From Desulfofustis limnaeus (GTDB lineage Bacteria; Desulfobacterota; Desulfobulbia; Desulfobulbales; Desulfocapsaceae): a DNA stretch of 64,000 nt. The notes below the pieces were generated by a model that had not been told where the DNA came from, did no database searches, and was given only the letters and a program-made list of their open reading frames with translations. Below, piece after piece: positions 1-7,496 of this stretch. The DNA is taken from NCBI RefSeq assembly GCF_023169885.1, contig NZ_AP025516.1, forward strand, positions 930,001 to 994,000. Reading direction: 5' to 3'. The position numbers were made by a program, and so were the translations under genes. Positions within the stretch are counted from its first letter, which is position 1, and each line of letters starts with the position of its first letter.

Positions 1-1
1 C

Positions 2-298
2 AGCGATCGAGTGCCGTTGCTGGCCGAGGCCGTGGAGTTTGCCCGGATCGGGTTCGTGCCGGCCGGCGCTTATCGAAATAAAGCGTTTCGTCAGCCGCTG
101 TTGAACGTGTCGCCGACGATCGATCCGATCCTGCTCGATGTGCTCTTTGACCCGCAGACCTCCGGCGGTCTGCTGCTGGGCTGTCCGGAAGCACAGGCCG
201 AGGCCTTGCTGGCCCGGCTGCAGGCAGCGGGGGTAGACCGGGCGGCGATCATCGGTGGGGTTGTTGCCGGTGACAAAGACCAGATCATCATTAGCTGA
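2..298 (+). CDS. selD: Selenide, water dikinase SelD, C-terminal part (5' end outside the window)
   Basis: SelD makes selenophosphate from selenide and ATP for selenocysteine and selenouridine synthesis. The reading frame is open from the first bases, so this is only the C-terminal third of a protein of about 340 residues. The AIRS-type C-terminal signature DPQTSGGLL is present near residue 50 of the visible part, followed by the usual alpha/beta tail ending in an IIGGVV-type strand. It is followed after 13 bp by yedF, the classic selenium-metabolism neighbour. Identity rests on the signature plus this neighbour. The N-terminal Sec/Cys active-site loop is outside the window, so whether this SelD is itself a selenoprotein cannot be seen. 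Confidence 0.92.
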   Translation, partial: SDRVPLLAEAVEFARIGFVPAGAYRNKAFRQPLLNVSPTIDPILLDVLFDPQTSGGLLLGCPEAQAEALLARLQAAGVDRAAIIGGVVAGDKDQIIIS

Positions 299-311
299 CA
301 GGAACAACTTC

Positions 312-932
312 ATGCACAAGACACTCGATGCTCGACAACTGGCCTGCCCCGGTCCGGTGCTTCAGGTCAAGGAGGCGCTGGAGGCGGGACCGGTGAAGAC
401 GATGGAGGTGGTGGTCGACAACGAAGCGGCGCGAGAGAATGTGTCGCGCTTTTTACAATCCCGGGGGTTTACCGTCGAGGCATCGATGCGGGGGGAGGAC
501 CTCATTGTGGCGGCCCACCGTGCGGAGGCGGCGCGGCAAGACATCCCGTTGGACGCCGGAGAGCGCGGGTCCTCCCCAGTCTCGTCCGCCGCCAGAAAGA
601 TCATGGTGGTTGTCGCGGCGGATGCCATGGGGCGCGGCGATCATGCGCTTGGCACCAAACTGTTGATCAATTATGTGAAGACCCTCAAAGAGATGGGACC
701 GGACCTGTGGCGGCTGGTCTTCATCAACGGTGGCGTCACCTTGACCGTTACCGGTTCACCGGTCCTCGACGAACTGCGTGCCTATGAGCGCAGCGGGGTG
801 GTTATCCTGGCGTGCGGCACCTGTCTCGAGCATTTCGGTCTGACCGCAGATAAACAGGTGGGACAGACCACCAATATGCTCGATATCGTCACGGCAATGC
901 AGCTTGCCGATTCGGTGATCACCATCGGTTAG
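312..932 (+). CDS. yedF: Sulfurtransferase-like selenium metabolism protein YedF
   Basis: Predicted to take part in selenium or sulfur trafficking next to SelD; its exact reaction is not established. The N-terminal half (about residues 1-75) is a TusA-like domain with the conserved CPGP motif (LACPGPVLQ) carrying the candidate persulfide/selenide cysteine. The C-terminal half (about 100-206) is a DsrE-like domain containing a second conserved cysteine context (ILACGTCLEHFGL). The start at 312 is preceded by AGGAAC at about 8 nt and fits the family start (MHKTLDARQL). A longer in-frame extension upstream overlaps selD and is not needed. It is likely co-transcribed with selD. Confidence 0.93.
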   Translation: MHKTLDARQLACPGPVLQVKEALEAGPVKTMEVVVDNEAARENVSRFLQSRGFTVEASMRGEDLIVAAHRAEAARQDIPLDAGERGSSPVSSAARKIMVVVAADAMGRGDHALGTKLLINYVKTLKEMGPDLWRLVFINGGVTLTVTGSPVLDELRAYERSGVVILACGTCLEHFGLTADKQVGQTTNMLDIVTAMQLADSVITIG

Positions 933-1134
933 CCGTCGCTCCGCTACCTTTCCCCTCTTCTGGCCAAGCGGTGCAGGATCGCACCTCGGTCAGCGTTCTC
1001 TGAGTTGGTCTTGCCGGCATTTCCAGCCGCTCCACCTCCCTTCTCTTTCCTGACAGAAGCGTTATGGTACAATGAACCGTACCGACGCCAATAACCGCGA
1101 ACAGCAACCAGAGCAGGTGAGGAGGATAGCCGCC

Positions 1135-3861
1135 ATGGCCGAAAAAGACCACTCGGCAGAAAAAGAGAAACCACCGTATGCCCGTCCCGTGGATAAGGTC
1201 CTGCAGCACTTAGAGAGCAGTGAGGAAGGTCTGAGTACGTCTGCTGTGACGCAAAAAGCTGCGGCTGCCGGGCCCAACCGGTTGCCGGAACCGCCCCCGG
1301 AGTCGATGCTCAAACGGTTCCTCAGGCAGTTTCACGACCTGCTGATCTATGTGTTGCTCGCCTCGGCCGGTATCACAGCGCTGCTGGCCCATTGGATCGA
1401 TACCGGGGTCATCCTCGGTGTGGTGGTGATCAACGCCTTGATCGGTTTTATTCAGGAAGGCCGGGCAGAACAGGCACTGGCCGGTATCCGTCGACTCCTG
1501 TCGGCCTCGGCCCGGGTCAGACGCGATGGCCGGTGGCAGGAGATCGAGGCGCAGACGCTGGTCCCCGGAGACATCGTCCGCCTGCGTTCCGGCGACCGGG
1601 TGCCGGCAGATCTGCGGTTGATCTCGACGATCAACCTGCTCGTCGAGGAATCGGCACTGACCGGTGAGTCCGAGGCCAGTCATAAGCAGCAGGAGTCGGT
1701 TGCCGCTACTGCCGCCCTTGGCGACCGTGCTTGCATGGCGTATTCCGGGACCATGGTGGTCGCCGGCCGGGGGGTTGGGGTGGTCACCGCCATCGGCGCC
1801 GACACGGAGATTGGGCGCATCAACCTGATGCTCGGCGAGGTGGAGAAGATCGCCACCCCGCTGACCCGGCAGATGAATCGTTTCGGTTCCATCCTGTCGT
1901 TTGCCATCGTCGGTTTGGCGCTGCTGTTGGTGGCGATCGGCCGGGTCATGCATGGGTATGCCTGGACGGAGCTTTTCTTTGCCGCCATCGGCTTTGCCGT
2001 TGCCGCCATCCCCGAAGGACTGCCGGCCATCCTGACCATTACCCTGGCCCTGGGGGTGCAGCGAATGGCCCGTCGCCGAGCCATTACCAGGAAACTCGAC
2101 GCCATCGAGACGCTCGGTTCGGTGACGGTCATCTGCTCCGATAAAACCGGTACTCTGACCAAGAACGAGATGACGGTTCGGTCCGTGGTGACGACGGCGG
2201 ACTCGTATGCGGTCGAAGGCTCCGGCTATGTGCCGCAGGGGACGATCATCCGGGACGACGATCCGGTGGCGCTCGAACAACACCCGGACCTGCAGGCAGT
2301 CATCGAGGTCCTGTCGTTGTGCAACGATGCCGAAATCCATGAACAGGACGGGCAGTGGCGGGTGATCGGCGAGCCCACCGAAGCGGCCATGCAGACTCTG
2401 GCCGGCAAAGCCGGTTTCACCGGTAACGGCTATCACCGTGTGGCAGTGGTGCCCTTCGAGTCGCACAACAAATATATGGCTACCTTGCACCGCTTTCCGG
2501 ATGAGCGGCGCATGATCCTGGTCAAGGGAGCCCCGGATCGGATCCTTGAACGCTGCGGCGCGCAGCGTTCGGTGCAGGGAGAAACCGAACCGCTGGACCG
2601 GTCCTTCTGGGAGGAACAGGTCGATCAGTTGGGTCGACGCGGGTTGCGCGTGCTGGCTGCCGCCGCTCGACCGGTCGGACAGGAAAAGTCCACGCTGAGC
2701 AGCGATGATTTCGATCACGAACTGAGCTTTCTCGGCCTGGTCGGCATCATCGACCCGCCGCGTCCAGAGGCTGTTCGGGCCATCTCCTTGTGCCGACAGG
2801 CGGGAATCAAGGTGAAGATGATCACCGGCGATCATGCCGGAACGGCGCGTGCGATCGGCCGCGAAATGGGGCTCATCGACGGTGGTGGCGAGGAGCGGGT
2901 GGTGAGCGGGCCCGAACTGGAGAACGTCTCCGACGAGCGGCTGGTGGAGTTGGCCGGGACCTACGATATCTTCGCCCGCACCAGCCCGGAGCATAAGCTG
3001 CGGCTGGTCAAGGCGCTGCAGGCAATGGGCGAGGTGGTGGCCATGACCGGGGACGGCGTCAATGACGCCCCGGCTTTGAAACGCGCCGATGTAGGCGTGG
3101 CGATGGGGATCAAGGGGACGGAGGCGACCAAGGAGGCGGCGGATATCGTCCTGGCCGATGACAACTTCCTCTCCATCGAACAGGCGGTGGAAGAAGGGCG
3201 TACCATCTATGACAATTTACGTAAGGCCATTCTCTTCGTGCTGCCGACCAACGGCGCCGAGGGACTGGTGATGCTGGCGGCAGTGGCCTTCGGTCTGGTG
3301 CTGCCGTTGACCCCGGTGCAGATCCTCTGGGTCAACATGGTGACGGCCGTTACGCTTGGCCTGGCGCTGGCCTTTGAGCCCACTGAACCCGGTATCATGA
3401 ATCGGCCGCCGCGACGGCCGGACGAGCCGATCCTCGGTTCACGCCTGATCTGGCGAATCGCGTTCGTTTCACTGCTCATCGGCAGCGCCACCATCGGCTC
3501 CTTCCTGTTTGTCCGTCTTGCTGGACTGTCTCTCGAACAGGCCCGGACCATGGCGGTTAATACACTGGTATTCGGTGAGATTTTTTATCTGCTCAATACC
3601 CGGTTCATTGATCAGTCGAGCCTGCGTTTGGACCTGTTTTCCTCCAATCCGGCGGTGTGGCTGACCATTGTTTTGCTGCTCGTTCTTCAGGCCCTCTTCA
3701 CCTATGCTCCGATCATGCAGCTGTGGTTCGGATCGGCCGGACTAACCCTGCTCCATTGGCTAATCCCACTGGCTGTAGGGTTTTCGGTATTTTGCCTGGT
3801 GGAAGCGCAGAAGGCGGTGGATCGGTATCTGTTGAGTCGGTCGGCTGCGCCAGGCAATTGA
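1135..3861 (+). CDS. P-type cation-transporting ATPase (type II, Ca2+/cation-like)
   Basis: Membrane ATPase of the P2 family, about 908 residues. Visible in order: N-terminal cation ATPase domain; the TGES actuator motif (LTGESEAS); PEGLP in M4 (about residue 292); the phosphorylation motif DKTGTLT (about 336); the nucleotide-binding domain with the KGAPD motif; GDGVNDAP (about 640); and six C-terminal membrane segments. M5 keeps the N..E pair (TNGAEGL), but M6 reads VNMVTAV where SERCA has VTD, so the M6 aspartate is missing and ion specificity is uncertain. The ATG at 1135 is chosen because GAGGAGG lies just upstream; an upstream in-frame ATG at 1072 has no such site. It stands alone, convergent with the mrp operon. 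Confidence 0.93.
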   Translation: MAEKDHSAEKEKPPYARPVDKVLQHLESSEEGLSTSAVTQKAAAAGPNRLPEPPPESMLKRFLRQFHDLLIYVLLASAGITALLAHWIDTGVILGVVVINALIGFIQEGRAEQALAGIRRLLSASARVRRDGRWQEIEAQTLVPGDIVRLRSGDRVPADLRLISTINLLVEESALTGESEASHKQQESVAATAALGDRACMAYSGTMVVAGRGVGVVTAIGADTEIGRINLMLGEVEKIATPLTRQMNRFGSILSFAIVGLALLLVAIGRVMHGYAWTELFFAAIGFAVAAIPEGLPAILTITLALGVQRMARRRAITRKLDAIETLGSVTVICSDKTGTLTKNEMTVRSVVTTADSYAVEGSGYVPQGTIIRDDDPVALEQHPDLQAVIEVLSLCNDAEIHEQDGQWRVIGEPTEAAMQTLAGKAGFTGNGYHRVAVVPFESHNKYMATLHRFPDERRMILVKGAPDRILERCGAQRSVQGETEPLDRSFWEEQVDQLGRRGLRVLAAAARPVGQEKSTLSSDDFDHELSFLGLVGIIDPPRPEAVRAISLCRQAGIKVKMITGDHAGTARAIGREMGLIDGGGEERVVSGPELENVSDERLVELAGTYDIFARTSPEHKLRLVKALQAMGEVVAMTGDGVNDAPALKRADVGVAMGIKGTEATKEAADIVLADDNFLSIEQAVEEGRTIYDNLRKAILFVLPTNGAEGLVMLAAVAFGLVLPLTPVQILWVNMVTAVTLGLALAFEPTEPGIMNRPPRRPDEPILGSRLIWRIAFVSLLIGSATIGSFLFVRLAGLSLEQARTMAVNTLVFGEIFYLLNTRFIDQSSLRLDLFSSNPAVWLTIVLLLVLQALFTYAPIMQLWFGSAGLTLLHWLIPLAVGFSVFCLVEAQKAVDRYLLSRSAAPGN

Positions 3862-4005
3862 TCGTTTTTCAACTCGTCCGGATGCCGTGCACCTGGGTGC
3901 CGTTACGGGGGTGACTGCGGGCGGTTGCACGGCGGGCCGACGCGGACCGTTTCCCGTCGCTTCCCCGGTCGAAGATGTGTACGTTTGCGTTGGCTGAACC
4001 CTTTT

Positions 4006-4395
4006 TCATGATTTGTCCACTTCAGCCGGGCCTTCCTGGCTATCCTGGTGTGTCGCTGTATGGTGGCGGGACTGCAGTGACTCCCCCAGTTCGTCGATCC
4101 AGGTGTGGCTGGACAACTTCACGCCGCTCAGGTACGAGGCTCGTCCGATGAGGTGGGCGGCAACCGGGGTGGTGAACAGCAGCAGCAGGATGATCGAGGC
4201 GGCCCGCAGGGCGATGCCCAGTTCCTGAAAAACGACAGCCTCGGCGACAACCAGCAAACCCACCCCGAGGGTGCCGGCCTTGGTGGCGGCGTGCATTCGG
4301 GTCAGGGCATCGGGCAACCGGGCTACCCCGACAGCGGCCATGAGGCAGAAAAAGGCGCCGAACAGCAACAGGATCGAAGTTGCCAGCTCAGTCAT
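4006..4395 (-). CDS. mrpG: Mrp-type Na+/H+ antiporter subunit G
   Basis: Small hydrophobic subunit of the multisubunit cation/proton antiporter, 129 residues with three predicted membrane segments and the family motif GVARLPDALTRMHAATKAGT near residues 24-43. The start ATG at 4395 lies inside the end of mrpF (8-nt overlap). A longer frame reaching 4488 is only read-through of mrpF sequence. It is the last gene of a seven-gene operon. The C-terminal 30 residues are hydrophilic and poorly conserved. Subunit G is required for assembly of the complex in studied bacteria. Confidence 0.93.
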   Translation of the reverse strand: MTELATSILLLFGAFFCLMAAVGVARLPDALTRMHAATKAGTLGVGLLVVAEAVVFQELGIALRAASIILLLLFTTPVAAHLIGRASYLSGVKLSSHTWIDELGESLQSRHHTATHQDSQEGPAEVDKS

Positions 4396-4705
4396 GATCG
4401 TTCCCCTTGGGGCGAGTGGCAGTCCCGTGGGCCACGCGTTGGATGAAGCGGGCCAGGGCGATGGTGCCGAGAAAGGCGATACAAGCATAGGCGATGGCCA
4501 CGTCGAGGTAGCTGATCTCTCCGGTGTGGATCGACAGGGTGACCAGAAACGCGACCACCAGCAGGGAAAGCAGGTCCATGGCGATAACCCGGTCGGCAGC
4601 GGTCGGCCCGATCGCCAGCCTTCCCAGGGCCAGTCCCATGCCGGCCAGCAGCAGCAGCATCGCCGCCTGGGTACTGAAAGTGAGCAAGCTCAGGTCGGCT
4701 GTCAT
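4388..4705 (-). CDS. mrpF: Mrp-type Na+/H+ antiporter subunit F
   Basis: 105-residue subunit with three membrane helices and the conserved GPTAADRVIAMD segment (about residues 33-44) typical of MrpF/MnhF. Its ATG overlaps the mrpE stop (ATGA arrangement at 4702-4705), and its own end overlaps mrpG, so translation is probably coupled along the operon. There are no anomalies, and the length matches the family. Confidence 0.94.
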   Translation of the reverse strand: MTADLSLLTFSTQAAMLLLLAGMGLALGRLAIGPTAADRVIAMDLLSLLVVAFLVTLSIHTGEISYLDVAIAYACIAFLGTIALARFIQRVAHGTATRPKGNDHD

Positions 4706-5178
4706 GCGCGCATTACCTCCAGAACACGTCGTTCCAGGCCATTCTTGATGGCCTGGCGGGTCTGTTCGACATCATCGAGAAACATCACGTGGACGTAGAG
4801 CGTGGTTCGGTCCTCAGAGAGGTCGACGCTCAACGTGCCGGGCGTCAGGGATAGCAGGTTGGCGACGACGAAGATCTCCAGATCGGTCCGGGCCGCCAAC
4901 GGCACCCCGATGATTCCCGGTCGATTGATGTGTCCCGGCGTGATGATATCCCACAATACTTTCAAATTGGAGACCAGCAGCTCAACCAGAAAGTAACCGA
5001 TGAGGTTGATGGTCTTCGGCAGTTTCTTGAAGTAACTCGTTTCCTGGTAGAGTGGTTGGGAGAACCAGAGCGCCAGATAGCCGATGAAAAAGCCGACCAG
5101 AAAGCTGATGATGGTGCCGCGCCCCAGCAGGGTGGTGAAGACCACGGCAAAGCCGATGTTGAGGACGAATAGGTTCAT
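4702..5178 (-). CDS. mrpE: Mrp-type Na+/H+ antiporter subunit E
   Basis: 158-residue subunit with N-terminal membrane helices followed by a soluble tail. It carries the MrpE-type pattern (LLSLTPGTLSVDL near residues 100-112, then a YVHVMFLDD segment). The ATG at 5178 overlaps the mrpD stop in an ATGA junction. The same frame stays open far upstream through mrpD, but that part is unrelated sequence. It is part of mrpABCDEFG. Confidence 0.94.
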   Translation of the reverse strand: MNLFVLNIGFAVVFTTLLGRGTIISFLVGFFIGYLALWFSQPLYQETSYFKKLPKTINLIGYFLVELLVSNLKVLWDIITPGHINRPGIIGVPLAARTDLEIFVVANLLSLTPGTLSVDLSEDRTTLYVHVMFLDDVEQTRQAIKNGLERRVLEVMRA

Positions 5179-6668
5179 CGGCCGCCTCCCCAGACCGCCT
5201 GGAGGTATTGGTGGGGATCGAGAAGCTGTTCGGCGGCGTACAGGGAAAAGCGGAACACCGGTTCCATGAACAGCCCGAGCACCACCGTAAAGGCGGCCAG
5301 CGTCAGCACCGGCACCAGCATCCAGGGGGAAAAGGAGGTGGGCGCGGCTGCCGGGTGATCGGCAGGGGCCGGTTTGAGGAAGGCCTCCGACCATATCTTG
5401 ACCATCGACAGGACGGTCAATAGGCCCACCAGGGCGGCCAGGATGGCCAGCCCGTAACGCTCGATATCGAGCGCCGCCTTGATGATCAGAAGTTTCGCCC
5501 AGAAACCGGAGAGCGGTGGAAACCCGGCCAGAGCGAAGGCGGGGATGAAAAAAGCGAGCGCCACCAGGCCGTGGCTGCGGTAAAAGCCGCCGATGCGCGG
5601 CAGGTGCAAGGTGCCGGCTCCCTGGCGGATGAGACCGCTCACCAGAAACAGGTTGGCCTTGACGATGATGTGGTGAATCAGGTAGACGATGGCCCCGGCC
5701 AGTGCCAACGGGGTGAGTAGCGCAATACCGAGGGCCATGTAGCCGACTTGGCTGATGATGTGAAAGGAGAGGATACGGCGCACCTCCATCTGGGCGGCGG
5801 CGCCGACGACGCCGAACAGCATGGTCAGGGCGGCGATGACCACAAGAACGGCGTGAGGAAGGGAGACGACACTGCCGAATACCAGCGTGAAGACGCGCAG
5901 CAGCGCGTAGATCCCGACTTTGCTCAGCATCCCGGCGAAATAGGCGGAGACCGCCACCGGCAGGGTGTGATAGGAGGCCGGCAGCCAGAAGAACAGGGGA
6001 AACAGAGCAGCTTTGATGGCAAAGGCGAGCATTAGCAGCATGGCCGCCCCGTTGAGCAGCGCCGTATCGGTTACGCCCGCAATCTTGGTATGCAGATCGG
6101 CCAGGTTGAGGGTACCGGTCAGGCCGTAGATGATGCCGATGGCGGTGATGAACAACAGGGTGGAGATCAGGTTGATGGCCACGTACTTGACCGCCCCGGT
6201 GAGCTGACAGGCCCGGTTGCCCATGACCAAGAGACCAAACGAGGCCATCAGCATGACCTCGAACCAGACATAGAGGTTGAACAGATCGCCGGTGAGAAAC
6301 GCGCCGCAGATGGCGCCGGTGAGCATGCAGAGCAGCGGGTGGAAACCGCTGCGCACCTGGTCGGCGGTGATATCTCGGATCGAATAGACGGTGACGGCAG
6401 CGTGGATCACCGCGGTGATGAGCACCATGGCCCCGCTCAGATAGTCCGCCACCAGGCAGATGCCGAATGGCGCCGGCCAGCTGCCGATCCACAGGGCGGC
6501 CGCTTTCACGTCCAGCAGGCCGACGAGCAGCAGCAGGGCAGCCATGAGCTGCAGAATGGCGCCCAGCCCGGCGATGACCTGGACCGCCGGGACCCGATCG
6601 CGGACCAACCCGGTCAAGATCGCCGTGGCCATCGGCAGCATGATCGGCAGTATCAGCAACAGGCTCAC
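5175..6668 (-). CDS. mrpD: Mrp-type Na+/H+ antiporter subunit D (NuoM/N-like)
   Basis: Large proton-channel-like subunit of 497 residues with about 14 membrane segments, homologous to NuoL/M/N of complex I. Key membrane residues are visible: the TM5 glutamate in LYVWFEVML, and the lysine-rich half-channel motifs AFAIKAALFPLFFWLP and GMLSKVGIYALLR. The start is assigned to the GTG at 6668, which overlaps the mrpC stop and begins VSLLLILPIM; an upstream ATG at 6749 would add a non-hydrophobic, proline-rich stretch read out of the mrpC frame. It works with MrpA in Na+(or K+)/H+ exchange for pH and salt homeostasis. Confidence 0.94.
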   Translation of the reverse strand: MSLLLILPIMLPMATAILTGLVRDRVPAVQVIAGLGAILQLMAALLLLVGLLDVKAAALWIGSWPAPFGICLVADYLSGAMVLITAVIHAAVTVYSIRDITADQVRSGFHPLLCMLTGAICGAFLTGDLFNLYVWFEVMLMASFGLLVMGNRACQLTGAVKYVAINLISTLLFITAIGIIYGLTGTLNLADLHTKIAGVTDTALLNGAAMLLMLAFAIKAALFPLFFWLPASYHTLPVAVSAYFAGMLSKVGIYALLRVFTLVFGSVVSLPHAVLVVIAALTMLFGVVGAAAQMEVRRILSFHIISQVGYMALGIALLTPLALAGAIVYLIHHIIVKANLFLVSGLIRQGAGTLHLPRIGGFYRSHGLVALAFFIPAFALAGFPPLSGFWAKLLIIKAALDIERYGLAILAALVGLLTVLSMVKIWSEAFLKPAPADHPAAAPTSFSPWMLVPVLTLAAFTVVLGLFMEPVFRFSLYAAEQLLDPHQYLQAVWGGGR

Positions 6669-7093
6669 AGCTCGCTCTCCCGTCTCAGGCGGCGGATGTC
6701 CTGCTGGGTCCGGATGAGCGGCGGCGGGCAGGAATCGTCCGCCCGCCATTCCTCTTGGAACGGCGCTTCGTCGGCATCGAGCGTGCCGGTGTAGGCGTAG
6801 GTCCGATAGAGCAGGACGAGCAGAAAAGTGATCATGGCAAAACCGATGACGATGGCGGTCAGGATCATCGCCTGGGGCAGGGCATTGGCCGCCGGTTGCG
6901 ACAGCAGGGTCGCCTCGGCCGGAATCAGCGGTGGATGGGAGTGGTTGAGCCGGCCGGCGGCGAAGATCAGCAGATTGATGGCGTTGCCGATGATCGTCAG
7001 GCCGAAGACGAACCGAATCAAGACCCCGGAAAGCATCAGGTAGAGCGCGGCGGCAAAGAGCAGGCCAACCAGACAGGCGAGCGGGGTTGCCAT
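6665..7093 (-). CDS. mrpC: Mrp-type Na+/H+ antiporter subunit C (NuoK-like)
   Basis: 142 residues with three membrane helices. The NuoK-like motif GLTIIGNAINLLIFA (residues about 33-47) and ALPQAMILTAIVIGFA (about 75-90) are diagnostic for MrpC/MnhC. The ATG at 7093 is separated from the mrpB stop by 1 nt. A longer frame extends upstream across mrpB but has no family similarity. The C-terminal 40 residues are hydrophilic. Confidence 0.94.
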   Translation of the reverse strand: MATPLACLVGLLFAAALYLMLSGVLIRFVFGLTIIGNAINLLIFAAGRLNHSHPPLIPAEATLLSQPAANALPQAMILTAIVIGFAMITFLLVLLYRTYAYTGTLDADEAPFQEEWRADDSCPPPLIRTQQDIRRLRRESEL

Positions 7094-7094
7094 C

Positions 7095-7496
7095 TCAGAA
7101 TTCCTCCAGGGCCAGCAGTACCGACAGGATGGCGCCAAGTACCGCCAGAAAGACGCCCACGTCGAACAGGATCGGGGTGCCGATCCAGGGCTTGGCCTCA
7201 GCCCCCCACCAGATGCCGGTGAGCAGCGGTTGACCGGTGAACAGGGCGGTGAGCGAGGCGGCGACGGCCAGGCCGAGGCCGAGCAGGGAGATGGTGGTGG
7301 AGCGCAGCCGGATGGCGGCGCGGACCGTGCCCGGCCCTTCGGCGATGGCCAGCAGGGCAAATCCGGTGCCGGCCACCAGGGCGGCGCTGAACCCGCCGCC
7401 CGGCTCGTGGTGGCCGCGCAGCAGCAGATAGACAGCAAACACCAGAATTAAACCGACCATCAGGCGGGTCGCAGTTTTCAGGATGATCGAGTGCAT
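7095..7496 (-). CDS. mrpB: Mrp-type Na+/H+ antiporter subunit B
   Basis: 133-residue membrane subunit of the MnhB domain family with four predicted helices. The conserved segment GHHEPGGGFSAALVAG (about residues 28-43) and the LFDVGVFLAVLGA motif near the C-terminus are visible. The start codon follows the mrpA stop directly (TAG then ATG with no gap), indicating tight coupling. This is a separate MrpB in addition to the MrpB-like tail fused to MrpA. Confidence 0.94.
   Translation of the reverse strand: MHSIILKTATRLMVGLILVFAVYLLLRGHHEPGGGFSAALVAGTGFALLAIAEGPGTVRAAIRLRSTTISLLGLGLAVAASLTALFTGQPLLTGIWWGAEAKPWIGTPILFDVGVFLAVLGAILSVLLALEEF

Noticed and set aside
1210-2994. 594-codon open frame on the minus strand within the P-type ATPase gene
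   Set aside because: It is antisense to a clear ATPase with all motifs, and its protein is a low-complexity R/H/D/G-rich shadow typical of high-GC genes.
3870-3940. CCGTGCA ... TGCACGG inverted repeat after the P-type ATPase
   Set aside because: The arms are only 7 bp with a loop over 30 nt, too weak to call a terminator.
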